The notes below the pieces were generated by a model that saw only the letters and a list, made by a program, of their open reading frames with translations, was not told the DNA's origin and did not search any database. 64,000 nucleotides of DNA. It comes from Liolophura sinensis. Its lineage: Eukaryota; Mollusca; Polyplacophora; Chitonida; Chitonidae. The position numbers were made by a program, and so were the translations under genes. Shown one piece after another: positions 12,686-23,017 of the stretch; within the stretch, counting starts at the first letter, position 1, and every line of letters begins with the position of its first letter. The DNA lies in assembly GCF_032854445.1 (NCBI RefSeq), contig NC_088296.1, positions 19,273,485-19,337,484 of the forward strand, written 5' to 3'.

Positions 12686-12835
12686 ACGCAAAAAGTTTCA
12701 ATTTTGGTGTGAAGGCCTGAAATTAGCTAACCAAACCACAGCCTAATGCTTTTTCAAACACATGTTTATTATGAGACAAATGTATATACATGTTTTATCT
12801 TGACATATCTAAAACATCCGAAATTAAACTTATAT

Positions 12836-13118
12836 GGGGCCTCCTTGGCTCAGTTGGTTAGTGCGCTAGCGCAGCGTAATGACCCAGAAGTCTCTCACCA
12901 ATGCAGTCGCTGTGAGTTCAAGTCCTGCTCATGCTGGCTTCCTCTCCGATCGTAAGTGGATAGGTCTGACAGCAATCTGCGGATGGCCGTGGATTTCCCC
13001 TTGGCTCTGCCCAGTTTTCTCAAACCATAATGCTGGCCGCCGTCGTGTAAGTAAAATATTCTTAAGTACGGCGTAAAACACCAATGAAATAAATAAATAA
13101 ATAAGTAAATAAATAAAC
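12836..13118 (+). mobile_element. SINE family A, full-length reference copy
   Basis: The head CTTGGCTCAGTTGGTTAG matches a pol III A box, and GAGTTCAAGTCC matches a B box. The body contains GGATGGCCGTGGATTTCCCC and CATAATGCTGGCCGCCGTCG. The tail is CGGCGTAAAACACCAATG plus (AAAT)n. The sequence TAAACTTA lies on both sides and may be a target-site duplication. This is the most complete copy in the window. Confidence 0.9.
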
Positions 13119-13152
13119 TTAAAACATACGTCATGGTTTTTGAAGAAATGCG

Positions 13153-13376
13153 CTACACCCTTTTAATGACCCATATTTCCCATCTGTGATTCCCCTTGTA
13201 AGTGATCGTAGAACTCCGACTATATCCTCTGCACTCACGCGTAGCCGTGTTGAAATTAAACATACCACATGTTTCTTTCATCGTGCAAATGCGAGAGCAC
13301 ATCGTCACCATGGGAGCTGACATCGTAAATAAGGGCTCTCCAATAATCACTTTCGGGTCTGTCATCCGAATAACAA
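13153..13376 (-). CDS. Terminal PAN/apple-like exon of the modular lectin gene
   Basis: This is the last coding exon of the minus-strand gene. The acceptor TTATTTTAG precedes 13376, the exon opens in phase 1, and the stop TAG is at 13153-13155. Its roughly 74 residues show C-x3-C-x5-C, then MFNFN, then C-x-G-Y, the spacing of the central PAN/apple-module cysteines, and end WEIWVIKRV. A homologous plus-strand exon at 637-860 is exactly as long and ends in a similar motif (WTVWVLKRL). The preceding exon is the Pro/Val-rich linker at 14791-14898, whose last base completes the first codon. PAN modules bind protein or carbohydrate partners in secreted proteins. A role beside the CTLDs as a recognition module is inference. 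No AATAAA is obvious before transcription would run into the SINE at 12836-13118. Confidence 0.78.
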
Positions 13377-13869
13377 CTAAAATAAAATCAAACTTTCATA
13401 GGAAAGCATTCAGTGAAGTCCATGGTGCGTAAAGAATAGAACCTCAGTCCTCTAGGCCTAAAACAGTCATTGTACGGTACAATCTGCACGTGTGACCTTG
13501 AGTTTCTACCTTTTGACATGTGGCCAGGAGCTCATCAGTAAGAGTGGCCATTAACCCGGTCACTTTTGTTTCTCTCTATCTTGAAATTGATCACCATTTC
13601 ATAAGTGAGACACTTTTTGCAGATGGTGTTAACAAGCAACAACCAAATACTAGTAAGTCAAAAAATGAAAAGTTGACTGTAACACAAGAAATAAAGATTA
13701 GTCTGATTGTTAGTATCTACAAATCACATTGTGAGTGGGAGAGCTATAGGTTTGGAAACCGTCTGTCAGTCTGTGAGTCTGTCACACTAGCTTTCTGGAC
13801 TTTAAGACTACCCTTATCTTCGCCACATGAAGTTCCAAATCAAGCTCCTCTCCTGATTGTTGTGGAATT

Positions 13870-14540
13870 TTGCGAGTTTTGCGGACTTTTTTTCACAACG
13901 ACCCCTTATATATTGAATTGCAACTTAGTTCATGGGTTCCTCATACAGTAGCGAGTTACTGGTCGAGTTTAATTTGAATGGTCATTTTGTCCAAATTTGG
14001 ACTATTGGCATTACATTTTGGTCAAATTGAATTGAAACTTTGTAGATGACTTTACCATAAGAAGCTACAGATTATGACTAATGTTTGGACCCTACCTTTC
14101 ATTTGAACAAAAAGGTCGTTTTTGCCCACATTTTGAATTTAATTTAATTCTTTCTTGAAATTGTCCATCATACTCAATTGAAAGCTTGGTACATGGATTC
14201 ACCGAAGCAAGTCACAAAAGAATTCCAATCTTATGATTCTTCGTCCAATTTTAACAAAATTATAGCGACTTTGGACCAAGGTAAATTTCCGGATTTCTTT
14301 CACTGTAAAAACAATTACACAAAAAAAGATAAATTAGAGCCGTTTTAAGTTAAAGATCAAGTTCAGGTCGCGAACTCCTACATCCAGTTTGGACAAAACT
14401 GTTGTCATTTGCTGTGATTGTCGTTTTCCGGATTTCCTATCAAACCGTTTTATTATATATGAACTGAATCATTGAACCTGCCTTCATCATAACAAGCTCC
14501 ACGGCAAATTCGAGAATCAGTCCATTGAGGTACAATGTGG
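13870..14540. repeat. Diverged tandem repeat in the last intron of the lectin gene
   Basis: Three to four poorly conserved units of roughly 130-190 bp each contain a motif like CAATTGAAAGCTTGGTACATGG or AATTGAATTGAAACTTTGTA, followed by TACAG/CACAAG and a TTGGAC(C/T) segment. Similarity is visible only at motif level. The 143-codon frame at 13520-13951 overlaps it and has no recognisable domain. Confidence 0.45.
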
Positions 14541-14790
14541 TCAAAGTTTTAACACTTTTTGCATTTTTGTTAGCTGAAACCTGATTCACCTTGGTAAGTT
14601 ATAAATCGAGTTTCGATGTTTCTTCAAATTAAGACAACTAATTTCCTATTTTTGTTTTGCTGTGGGGTTTGACATAGCTGTTATTCTGGTGGCTCAAATC
14701 GGTAGGAGGCAGGTCTTGTTTTAGCATTTTTTTTTCAACATTTGCTTATCATTAATTTTCTGAAATTACCTATCCGTCCGGCGGCCTGAC

Positions 14791-14898
14791 CTACATGCTC
14801 CGGCTTTGGATCCAAAACAGGCTTTACATTTTGTTCCAAAACTGGCTGCACACTTGGTTCCACAACTGGTTTCACCTCTGGTTTCAACACAGGCTGGT
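14791..14898 (-). CDS. Pro/Val-rich linker exon of the modular lectin gene
   Basis: The exon lies between TTTTCTTTTTAG (acceptor, ending at 14899) and a GTCAGG donor starting at 14790. It is 108 bp, phase 1-1. It codes for about 36 residues of a degenerate PV(L/V)(K/E)P repeat (VLKPEVKPVVEPSVQPVLEQ), an extended, low-complexity spacer between the second CTLD and the terminal PAN-like domain. A stronger-looking donor (GTAGGT) four bases upstream would leave phase 0 and put a stop into the next exon, so I chose the phase-1 donor. There is no homology outside the gene in this window. It could be longer or alternatively spliced. Confidence 0.62.
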
Positions 14899-15055
14899 CT
14901 AAAAAGAAAATGGATCTCAGGTCTCTTATTCAATAATGACACGCTTCTAGCTTGTTTGATTTATTGTAGTAATACAAACATCAGCAAATAACTGCGCGTA
15001 TCTGTGGTTGAGTATGAAGGCTATACAAATTCCAAATGAACCTCACAATAAGGAG

Positions 15056-15395
15056 ACCGGGCCGGATAGCACAGTCGGAAGAGCGTTCGCTTCGGGAACG
15101 GTAGATCCAGGATCAATCCTTGAGCGAGTCACGCTTAAGACTTTAAAAGAGAAACTTGTAACTTCCTTATAACAACGACTGGTTGACCCGTATCAGTATA
15201 ATGGCTCGGGCGGGGAGGCTAACTTGCCTTCGGTAAGTCGTCTCAGTGAAGCAGCACTAAATAAAAGAGCGGTGGAAATTCGTCCTGCAACAAGGAGGCA
15301 CATTACACGTACATGCACCCTAAGGATTCCTTCGTCGTCATATGACTGAAAAATTGTTAAGTGCGACGTTAAACTCCAAGCACTCACTCACTCAT
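15056..15395 (+). mobile_element. SINE family B with 9-bp TSD and small internal deletion
   Basis: The head GGATAGCACAGTCGGAAGAG is followed by the family body and ends AGCACTCACTCACTC. Compared with the copies at 1801 and 62693, the segment after AAACTTGTAACTTCC that holds GGCGTTCAGCATGAAGG is missing. AATAAGGAG repeats at 15047-15055 and 15396-15404. It lies in an intron of the lectin gene. Confidence 0.88.
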
Positions 15396-15904
15396 AATAA
15401 GGAGTATATCTTCATGTTTTCACGCGGAAGGTATTGAGCAATTTTAAGCTATACAATTGTGCATTCTCCGAACTAGTCAAGTCATTGCTCTGGTGTTAAG
15501 ATTAGGTTATGACTTTGTCAAAACATACACAATTTTGTAAAAAGGAGATATCAAAGAAGGATGACTTTTGGACACACGCAGAATTTATAAATGACTATAT
15601 TTCGCCTGTCAGACTTAACACTGACACAACAAAACACAAAAAAGTAGAAACACTATTATGACAGTTTAGAATAACCGGTGTGTGTGTTGGAATCTGAGTT
15701 CACCCGAGGGCGGATATACAAATTTTGTTGGTACGAAGTATGCTTGGGATTTTAGGTATCATGTTTTTTTTTTAATAACAATTTTTCAGTCATATGACAA
15801 CGAGGAGTTATAAGATGAACGCTTTGCCATCAGGTGAATCCCCGCACTTTTCTTTCTCACAAAAGACTAAAAATGGTACTTTTTATTGCCTCGCTTGAGG
15901 TTCA

Positions 15905-16125
15905 GCAGTGAGACCTTAGGGCAAGGAGAAAGAGCTAGTTGACCAGCAGTGAGCGTAATGTGACTGAATGGGGTGTTATGTCTGATGTGTTTGCCATGAC
16001 ACTTAGGTGGTCTCAGCACTTTGGTGACATGGTCTCTCCCTGCCACAAGAAATTATCTGGACACACACCTAATGACCCCACCTCGTTGTATAAGTGAAAT
16101 ATTGTAACGTACGTAAAGCCCGAGC
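15905..16125 (+). mobile_element. SINE family C-like core with a family A-type tail
   Basis: The order GTTATGTCTGATGTGTTTGC, GTCTCAGCACTTTGG, GACACACACCTAATGACCCC matches copies near 40.3 and 49.3 kb. Here it passes into GTATAAGTGAAATATTGTAA, which resembles the family A 3' segment. Diverged. Confidence 0.5.
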
Positions 16126-16214
16126 ATAAATACACGTTGTACACGTAAAAGGTGACAAAGATCATGTATTTCTAGTAATAATGAAGTGTATTAAGTAAGT
16201 GTCATTATATTATA

Positions 16215-16720
16215 ATTAAGTGTTATATATAATTATATACCTACAGCATAGAAAGGAAATCCAGAGCAGAGACGACAGTGTGATAGTGGGGAAATGGTGA
16301 CAAGTAACCAGTAAAATACGGCCTTCTGCCAATTTACCTTAGGTAGATTTTTATTGTAACCATTCTTGTAAAGCTTAAACACATGTAGCAGTAATTACAC
16401 GCCCATAGTTGGTTAGCGCGCTAGCGCAGCGTAATGACCCATGACCCAGGGGTCTCTCACCAATGCGGTCGCTTTGAGTTCAAGTCCAGCTCACTCTGGC
16501 TTCCTCCTCCGCCGTATGTGGGAAGGTGTTACAGCAACCGATGGTCGTGAGTTTCCCTCAGGATCTGCCCGGTTTCCTCCCACCATAATGCTGGACGCCG
16601 TCGTATAAGTGAAATATTCTTGAGTACGGCGTAAAACACCAATCAAATAAATAAATAAATAATTAGACGCCTTTAACCATCATGGCTTATGCAGAATTAG
16701 CTAAAAAAGCTGTACGTTAG
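16215..16720 (+). repeat. Element D copy split by a family A SINE
   Basis: The left part (CTACAGCATAGAAAGG.. through CAGTAATTACACGCCC) ends near 16407. The right part resumes after 16663 with TAGACGCC..CATGGCTTATGCAG, which is the next segment of the family. The intervening bases are a SINE. Confidence 0.75.
16408..16663 (+). mobile_element. SINE family A inserted into element D
   Basis: It starts near AGTTGGTTAGCGCGCTAGCG and ends ACACCAATCAAATAAATAAA. The flanks AATTACACGCC (left) and AATTAGACGCC (right) look like an 11-bp target-site duplication with one mismatch. This gives the relative age: D was there first. Confidence 0.85.
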
Positions 16721-17220
16721 CTGTACATATACAGGCTATGTTCACTATTTGGGCAATATCAGCGCACAGATATATGTGAAATTTATCCTAATATATCACC
16801 ATAAGAGATTTTTGTTTACCTATGATAGTTCCAACACACGTTTTCCCATGATTTCGCTTAACCCGAGTCTAGGGCCTGGGTGTTCATCGTGTAGAATTGG
16901 GTCGCCACATTGGATACATGATAGCTGCAATCAAAGCGCAGCTGATCTACATATTTTGTTATGGACAGCTGCATGGTACCCGATTTGAATACTGATTTCA
17001 CTCAGTCGCCAGGAACATACCTTACGTCTTTCCAACATTCCTCTCTTTGCATGATTCCATCCTATTTCCGTACCTTTTTTACTTACTTAGTTCATTGGTG
17101 CTTTTTACTATACGTCGCATTGGGAATTGACCTTGAGATCATTCACCTGGAAATTCCTTACAGGTTGACAGCTGGTATAAGAATGACTGAATCGACGCAG
17201 AGATTTGCAGATTAACTTAC

Positions 17221-17376
17221 CATATTCACATACAAACTTTGAAGAGACGTCACAGTAGTCTTGCTTCCAGTCCCACTCTCCAGAGGTCGGGCACATCCGC
17301 GCACAGTCCAATTTGTATTTTAGAAAGAAATGAGTGTGACGATTTGTAACCCATCGCAACAAAAAAACAGGTTGTC
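17221..17376 (-). CDS. CTLD-2, C-terminal half exon
   Basis: The exon is 156 bp, phase 1-1, between acceptor TTAATTGTAG and donor GTAAGT. It encodes 52 residues that start GQPV and close with CARMCP, WDWKQDYC and FVCEY. These are the hallmarks of the second half of a C-type lectin-like domain: the two Cys of the long-loop region and the terminal Cys. The usual WND calcium ligand motif is replaced by WDW, and no EPN or QPD is present, so calcium-dependent sugar binding by the standard site looks lost. It pairs with the exon at 19223-19480. The exon at 21594-21752 is its paralogue (53 residues). The next exon in the transcript is the linker at 14791-14898. Confidence 0.85.
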
Positions 17377-18137
17377 CTACAATTAAAAAACACGTTGTGA
17401 AGTACTCATTTTGTTGTGTATGTGGAATGGTTAGGTAAATAATAAAAATGTAGAACATAGACCTGTCAAACGCCCGGCGGAAAGACCTTGGCTTCATTTC
17501 ATAGACGTCAAATGTTAATTCCCAGCTCACCATGATGACGTCACATTATAGACAGTGCGACGTTGCAAAAGAAACGGATACAATGTAACGGTGTAGACCT
17601 TGCGCTACATTTTTGACGTAGCAATGACTCAAAGTCCTGTTGCACACTAAAGGGTAAAAAAATACGCGGAATTCCCATTGGTGTTAAATTCAGTCTCTGC
17701 ACTTAGACACCCATTTTAAGTAAAAGCCTGTCTGACAGACGTCACATAATGCAAGAGTTTATTTTTTATATTTCTTCATATAACAGCATATTGTACAAAT
17801 ACATTGAGAAGGGGCTATCTGTTTATCAGTTTAGCTTCGTAAAAAATGTCTCTTAAAAACAGATATCATTTGTCATATATTCACGGTATAATTCGTAAGA
17901 CAAAACTTGTTTCAAATGCCAGCATTAGACGCAAAAAGATAATATCCAATGCATTTAACGGCAAGCAGTAAGCTGATGGTTAGCAATGAATACTTTTTAT
18001 TTCATTGGCTACACCTGGTACACAACAACTTTAACTGTTGTGGCGAATGTAGTACCGCGGAACCTGAAATGAGAATGTGACTTTTACGGCGATCTTCGCT
18101 GACATGAACAGTGCTATGATGTTTTCCGGTAGACGTC

Positions 18138-18270
18138 TTTTATTATTTTCTATTGATTTGATTGGTGTTTACGCCGTACTCAAAAATATTTCACTCATAC
18201 TACCGCGGCGAATATTAATAGTGACAGCAAACTGGGCAGAGCCAGGGAAAAACCACGGCCATCCGTTGCC
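18138..18270 (-). mobile_element. SINE family A fragment
   Basis: The tail segment TTGATTGGTGTTTACGCCG and TACTCAAAAATATTTCACTC is followed by GCAGAGCCAGGGAAAAACC. The tRNA-like head is missing. It lies in the intron between the two CTLD-2 exons. Confidence 0.8.
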
Positions 18271-18416
18271 GTTTTTTATACGTTCCAAGGCTTTCTCCTC
18301 ATGAAATTCTGCACGCACTAATGCAATAATAAAAAATACAATACGTTGAAGAGCCAGTTACTGTCCTGTGGTAATATAGTTGTACATGTACCAGACATGA
18401 CCATTAACTCGCTCGA

Positions 18417-18590
18417 GGGGCCTCCGTGGCTCAGTTGCTTATCACGCTAGCGCAGCGTAATGACTCCTGAGTCTCTCACCAATGCGGTCGCTTTGAGTTC
18501 AAGTCCAGCTCATGCTGGCTTCCTCTCCGGCCGTATGTGGGAAGGTCTTCCAACAGCCTGCTGATGGTCGTGGGTTTCCCCCGGGATCTA
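18417..18590 (+). mobile_element. SINE family A, 3'-truncated
   Basis: The complete head GGCCTCCGTGGCTCAGTTGC is followed by the GAGTTCAAGTCCAGC box and GGTCGTGGGTTTCCCCCGGG. The copy breaks off at 18590. Just downstream (about 18655-18705) is a fragment resembling the end of family B (ACTACGACGTTAAACTTCAA). Confidence 0.85.
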
Positions 18591-19222
18591 TACTCTAAAT
18601 CTAATCTATATCATGAATATATTTTCTGGGTTATCTTTCTAACCTCCTTTCCACCATCGTCATATTACTGAACAGTGATTAACTACGACGTTAAACTTCA
18701 AGAATACATGTATACATACCAGCTACAATGTACACACACTGGCATTCTACAGGGTATTGGTTGTACATTGGAAAAGGCAACATGAAGCCGGCCATCCTAC
18801 TGCAGGCCAACATTTTCACCATAGCAAAATTGCCTGATTGGATAAAACTGTAAACATGGCGGCGCTTAAGGTGATCTCATTGTGAACTATTTTGTTTACA
18901 GTATCAAAGTAATTCTTTTTAAACTTACTGGAGATTACTTTGTGGATGCATGTATACATTTGGTGTACTGTTATCTTTTCTTTCAAATTTTCAAGTATTT
19001 AATACAGTCGGATTCTCCATTCTATCCTGTCAACATAATTGGACTCTCCTAACATAAGACGATAGAATACACAGTTTAGTTATTCTACATCGACACCTAA
19101 TAAACACGCATCAATTATCATTTATTCAAATCTATCCTGCAAAAACTGTGCTCATCACATAATTAATATTCTTCAGCTGACTGCTACATGAAATGCTAGA
19201 AAACACAATAATACCGACATAC

Positions 19223-19480
19223 CGTCAGTCCAGAGCCATTTCCCTTCAGTTTCCCGATCTGAGGCCCCGATCCAAACACAACTATCACCAGCACGAGAGC
19301 TCATATACCGGGACAGCGGTGCGTTCAATATAGCCGTTCCCGTTATTGGTATGATTTTTGCCAAACGCCCGTTATCCCGTTCACAAAATGACTCTGCGTT
19401 CGCAAAGTCAGTCTCATAGTCGGGAATTTGGTAGATCTTGCTGTTGACGATAAATCGGTTGGTATCAGCACTGCTTACAG
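19223..19480 (-). CDS. CTLD-2, N-terminal half exon
   Basis: The exon is 258 bp, phase 1-1, with acceptor CCATTTTCAG and donor GTATGT. It codes for 86 residues: a strand with KIYQIPDYETDF, the first helix region with SFCERDNGRLAKI, and the core SCVWIGASDRETEGKWLWTD. WIGASD stands for the family WIGL motif, and W-x-W-T-D precedes GQPV of the next exon. The frame is intact. It is homologous along its whole length to the exon at 23018-23276. The protein would be a secreted or surface lectin-like receptor; its ligand is unknown. Known mollusc CTLD proteins act in pathogen recognition or extracellular matrix, but nothing here distinguishes these. Confidence 0.85.
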
Positions 19481-19959
19481 CTGAAAATGGTTATAGATAA
19501 TGTAACTGCGCAAAATAATATTTTTATTTACCTTGTGTGAAATGAACATTAAATGATATACAGTGTTATTGTAATCCGTCAAAATTTCCGCATGCTTGCA
19601 AGATGTATAAGCATAGTCTGAAGTTATTATTTTGAGTGTACTCATACAATTATATCTTTTTTAAAAGACGTAAAATTGGTCAACCCAACCAATGTATTTT
19701 TGTCTCCAAACATAATTGCATAATTCGCAATGAAAGTTGCTCTTTTATATGCAAAAAGACTGAGGAATTGTTAGGATTATTGATCTTTGGTGATGTGGGC
19801 TAGTGCAACGTGAAGATTGCCTTTCAGTGCCACAGAATTGGGTTACATGTAGGTCGGGTAGATGTGTCTCCCCCTTTTCACTGTGTATGTGTATTGGTAG
19901 TGTGTCATCTGCTCCACGGAGGGCGCTGGTGTGGTTCATCCTCTCTATCGTTCTACTCG

Positions 19960-20410
19960 GATACAGGACCCCATTACATCTTCCGTGTAATTCTCTGTAT
20001 TTTAGGGTATAACGCCTTTTTGCGCTACAAGCCTGCCTTTTTTGGTGTACAGGTGCGTGCTAGTTATCAAAATGCTGGATATTGTCTAGGCTTTAAGCAG
20101 GTGTGAGTTTTAATGATGAAAGTTTGAAACTCTGGGCGAGAGGACTCGAGGAGACAGGTGGTGATGAAGTCGCGAGTGACGCCCCCTTGGCATTGCTAGG
20201 CACCCCTCCCAGCTGCCGGCATAGAAAGGTCTAGATTTTGATTGTCGACCTATGTCAAGAATTTTTATGGCTTCTTTCTCACAGGCTTAGCCAGGTATGC
20301 ACCAAAGCCCATTGGCCACGGAATGTTTAGGACTGAGCTACAGCGCTAAACGCTAACATTGTCGCTTACGGCAAATTAATGGGGATCTGTGGCCTACAAG
20401 AAGCTTGTCC
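19960..20410 (+). repeat. Dispersed repeat E, plus copy
   Basis: A series of blocks (TGTATTTTAGGGTATAACGC, GACGCCCCCTTGGCATTGCT, CCAGCTGCCGGCATAGAAAG, ATGTTTAGGACTGAGCTACA) reappears in reverse complement and in order at 30365-30790. No terminal repeats or coding capacity were found. It lies in a lectin-gene intron. Confidence 0.65.
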
Positions 20411-20566
20411 GTATATTCAACAAAAACATAAACGCACAGAGCAATATTATATTGTTTTCTACCAGTATTAAATAACGTGTTAACTCAACAAATTAGAGTG
20501 AACATTTACTATCAGTTGTGACTTTAATTTCCTTCAGATCTGTACATTTTAGGGCAATAATCCAGG

Positions 20567-20703
20567 AGCTATGACAGCATGAAAACAGATTGGTCAGTAA
20601 TCACAGTTCACGCTTTTTGTGATGTTAAAGGTAGACATACTCGGAACTGAGTGCTGTAAACTGTGATTGTCGAGCACTCTGTTTTTACACTGCCATAACC
20701 CTA
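20567..20703. mobile_element. Fold-back element (MITE-like)
   Basis: The left arm from about 20568 (GCTATGACAGCATGAAAAC, later AATCACAGTTCAC) and the right arm ending near 20702 (its complement reads GTTATGGCAGTGTAAAAAC, later AATCACAGTTTAC) form imperfect inverted repeats of about 45 bp around a short centre. The structure suits a small non-autonomous DNA transposon. No target-site duplication was determined. Confidence 0.6.
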
Positions 20704-20717
20704 ACACTAATCCCTTG

Positions 20718-20765
20718 CAACACAAACATGTGCACTTGACATTTACTTAACACATGTTTGTGTTG
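20718..20765. repeat. Perfect 15-bp inverted repeat (hairpin)
   Basis: CAACACAAACATGTG at 20718-20732 and its exact complement at 20751-20765 are separated by 18 bases. It may be the core of another small fold-back element. Confidence 0.7.
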
Positions 20766-21095
20766 TGGTAACACATTTAGTAAAAACAGCACAAGCTATT
20801 GTTACATTTAAACGCAGTGGGGTTTTTTGTGCATCTTAACTAATATGACAATAATAATATAATATATTAATATGAAAATTATTAATGAGTAAATCATTAG
20901 ATCATTTGTTTGACTTCATACTTTGATCCAAACACCAAAGACGAAAACATGTGCTAGACTATGGTATGTTGGAAACTATTTTAAGCGGTAATTTACGTAC
21001 ATCTTTAAAAAAATAAGCGTATAAATAACACAGAGAAAAACGGTGCGCTACATGCAGTTCGGTACACTTTGTTCATATATAACTTAAATTCACAC

Positions 21096-21164
21096 CTGTC
21101 GATGTAGATTTTGGAGTCGCTTGAGCTGTGCATACAGTTCCGCATTGCTCTGCATCTGGATCAT
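21096..21164 (-). CDS. Short Cys-containing linker exon between CTLDs
   Basis: The exon is 69 bp, phase 1-1, with acceptor TTTTCAG and donor GTGTGA. It encodes DDPDAEQCGTVCTAQATPKS followed by Thr/Ser, where the first Asp codon is split with the preceding exon. The acidic start and two cysteines (C-x3-C) suggest a small disulfide-bonded spacer joining CTLD-1 to CTLD-2. Its phase fits both neighbours exactly, which is the main support. It is too short for homology to be judged from sequence alone. Confidence 0.65.
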
Positions 21165-21593
21165 CTGAAAATCAAAGAATACATGTACGACCCATACCAA
21201 GAAGATACTTGCACCTATAAGATACCTGGGTATAAAACATGATTTGAAATAATGCCCACACGCAGCTTATCGTCCTCCTTTGTCATGCGTGTATTTATCC
21301 AGGGCTTGGCCCAGATACAACAATTTTCAAATTCCCCAGATTGCAATTTTTTTCTTAGGGACGTGTTAACTGGCCTAAAAGGCAGCATCAGCAACAGCCA
21401 TGGAACACAACTATCGTATGACGTTTGATGGCAAAGGCTGCAAAAGATATACATATCCAACTTTGCTGAATTTGCACAAAAAGGGGTGTGTGCAAATATA
21501 TCCCTAATCCATTTCAAAGAAACGCATGTATAGAATTAACAAGGCTTTCGTTGTGTCTGCGTGTATTTCCATCTACTATTGAGATCAACTTAC

Positions 21594-21752
21594 CATATTC
21601 ACAGACGAACTTTAAGTTTGTCTCACATGTGGCTTGCTCCCATACCCACACATTATCACCCTGACACAGGCGACCACATCTTAAGACATATTTCTGAAAG
21701 ACGTAAATATGAGGAGGCGGGATCTTCCAGGCCACCGTATCAACGGGTTGTC
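21594..21752 (-). CDS. CTLD-1, C-terminal half exon
   Basis: The exon is 159 bp (53 codons), phase 1-1, between acceptor CTAATTGTAG and donor GTAAGT. It starts GQPV like its paralogue at 17221-17376, then has RCGRLC, VWVWEQATC and KFVCEY. The Cys spacing fits the second half of a C-type lectin-like domain. The calcium motifs EPN/QPD and WND are absent (WVWEQ in the WND position). The frame is intact, so this exon alone shows no decay even though its partner exon at 23018-23276 is frameshifted. Confidence 0.82.
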
Positions 21753-22038
21753 CTACAATTAGGTAAACACAATGGCTACAATCAGTAATCTGTAATATGA
21801 ATTAATGTATGAGTTTATATGTCACACCAATGTGCTAGCTTACACATACGTATTGAGTAGTGTCTAACATATGCTGAAGTGCAATACATGGATGTCGAAC
21901 CTGATAAGTCAATGTGTTGCCTTATTCATCAACAGACCAACAGTTATTAAGCGCCCGGTACGTAACCGCATAGAGAGACACATAAAGACGCATAACTGTT
22001 AGTTCACCTTATGGAAGACACATTTTCTTAGATATTAC

Positions 22039-22438
22039 ATCACATTTTTTTTACCTGGTGGCCCCTACACAATTCCGAAGCACTTTCCTATTCATATACC
22101 TCATAAAAGGAAGTGACTCCATCTTCCCGCATAAGTGAAGTTAAAATTTAAGTGGTGGGATTTTTGAAGGCATAATCAAGTTTAGAAAAGAAATGGCTAC
22201 ATATACCATTTCTATTGCTTTTCATTTCTTATTTGTTCATCACATTTTTTTTACCTGGTGGCCCCTACACAATTCCGAAGCACTTTCCTATTCATATACC
22301 TCATAAAAGGAAGTGACTCCATCTTCCCGCATAAGTGAAGTTAAAATTTAAGTGGTGGGATTTTTGAAGGCATAATCAAGTTTAGAAAAGAAATGGCTAC
22401 ATATACCATTTCTATTGCTTTTCATTTCTTATTTGTTC
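22039..22438. repeat. 200-bp direct tandem duplication, apparently identical
   Basis: The block starting ATCACATTTTTTTTACCTGG and ending TTTCATTTCTTATTTGTTC occurs twice back to back with period 200. By eye I found no difference between the two copies. It lies in the intron between the two CTLD-1 exons. Confidence 0.9.
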
Positions 22439-22621
22439 CGACGTATGCTATCTTTCCGATATTGTGCATACAACACATTTTCACAAAATCAATACATTTC
22501 AAACGAAATATTTTGTTCGGCAAAATTTGATGCAATCATTTTACACAGAATAAGACTGAACAAGTGAAGTTGTTAAAATCATGAAAATGAAGTTTCACGA
22601 AGTTTCTGCTGCCCTTATTCA

Positions 22622-22861
22622 TTTACTTTACTTCATTAGTGTTTCACGCCTTTCTCTACAATATTTCACTTTATACGACGATCAGCATTCCGGTGGGAGG
22701 AAACCGAGCAGAGCCCGAGAGAAACCCACGACCTTCCTACGCTCAACAGAAGTGGAAGCCAGCATGTGCTGGACTTGAACTCACAACGACTGCATTGGGG
22801 AGAGGCTCTTTAGTTATTCCGCCGCGCTGGAACACTAACTACTTCCCGCACGGAGGCCCTC
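22622..22861 (-). mobile_element. SINE family A, near full-length
   Basis: The tail CTTCATTAGTGTTTCACGCC is followed by GGTGGGAGGAAACCGAGCAG, the GGACTTGAACTCACAACGAC head box and a diverged head ending CGGAGGCCCT. It lies between the CTLD-1 exons. Confidence 0.85.
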
Positions 22862-23017
22862 CTGCTGCCCGTGAAGATGTATACTATATTCTCGTTAAGC
22901 ATTATTGCTTATCTAGGGGTAGATCCTTGATGCATATTGAAAAAATCTAATTAACATATAAATAAATATTTTTCTTTTATTGTGGTAACTAATAAAAAGC
23001 ACACAATCCACACATAC

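Noticed and set aside
12836-12925. tRNA gene
   Set aside because: A and B boxes are present, but the sequence recurs with a constant non-tRNA body and poly-AAAT tail, so it is a SINE head; no clean cloverleaf.
14806-14991. Plus-strand frame opposite the Pro/Val linker
   Set aside because: It is the antisense of the linker exon at 14791-14898, which has proper splice sites and phase on the minus strand.
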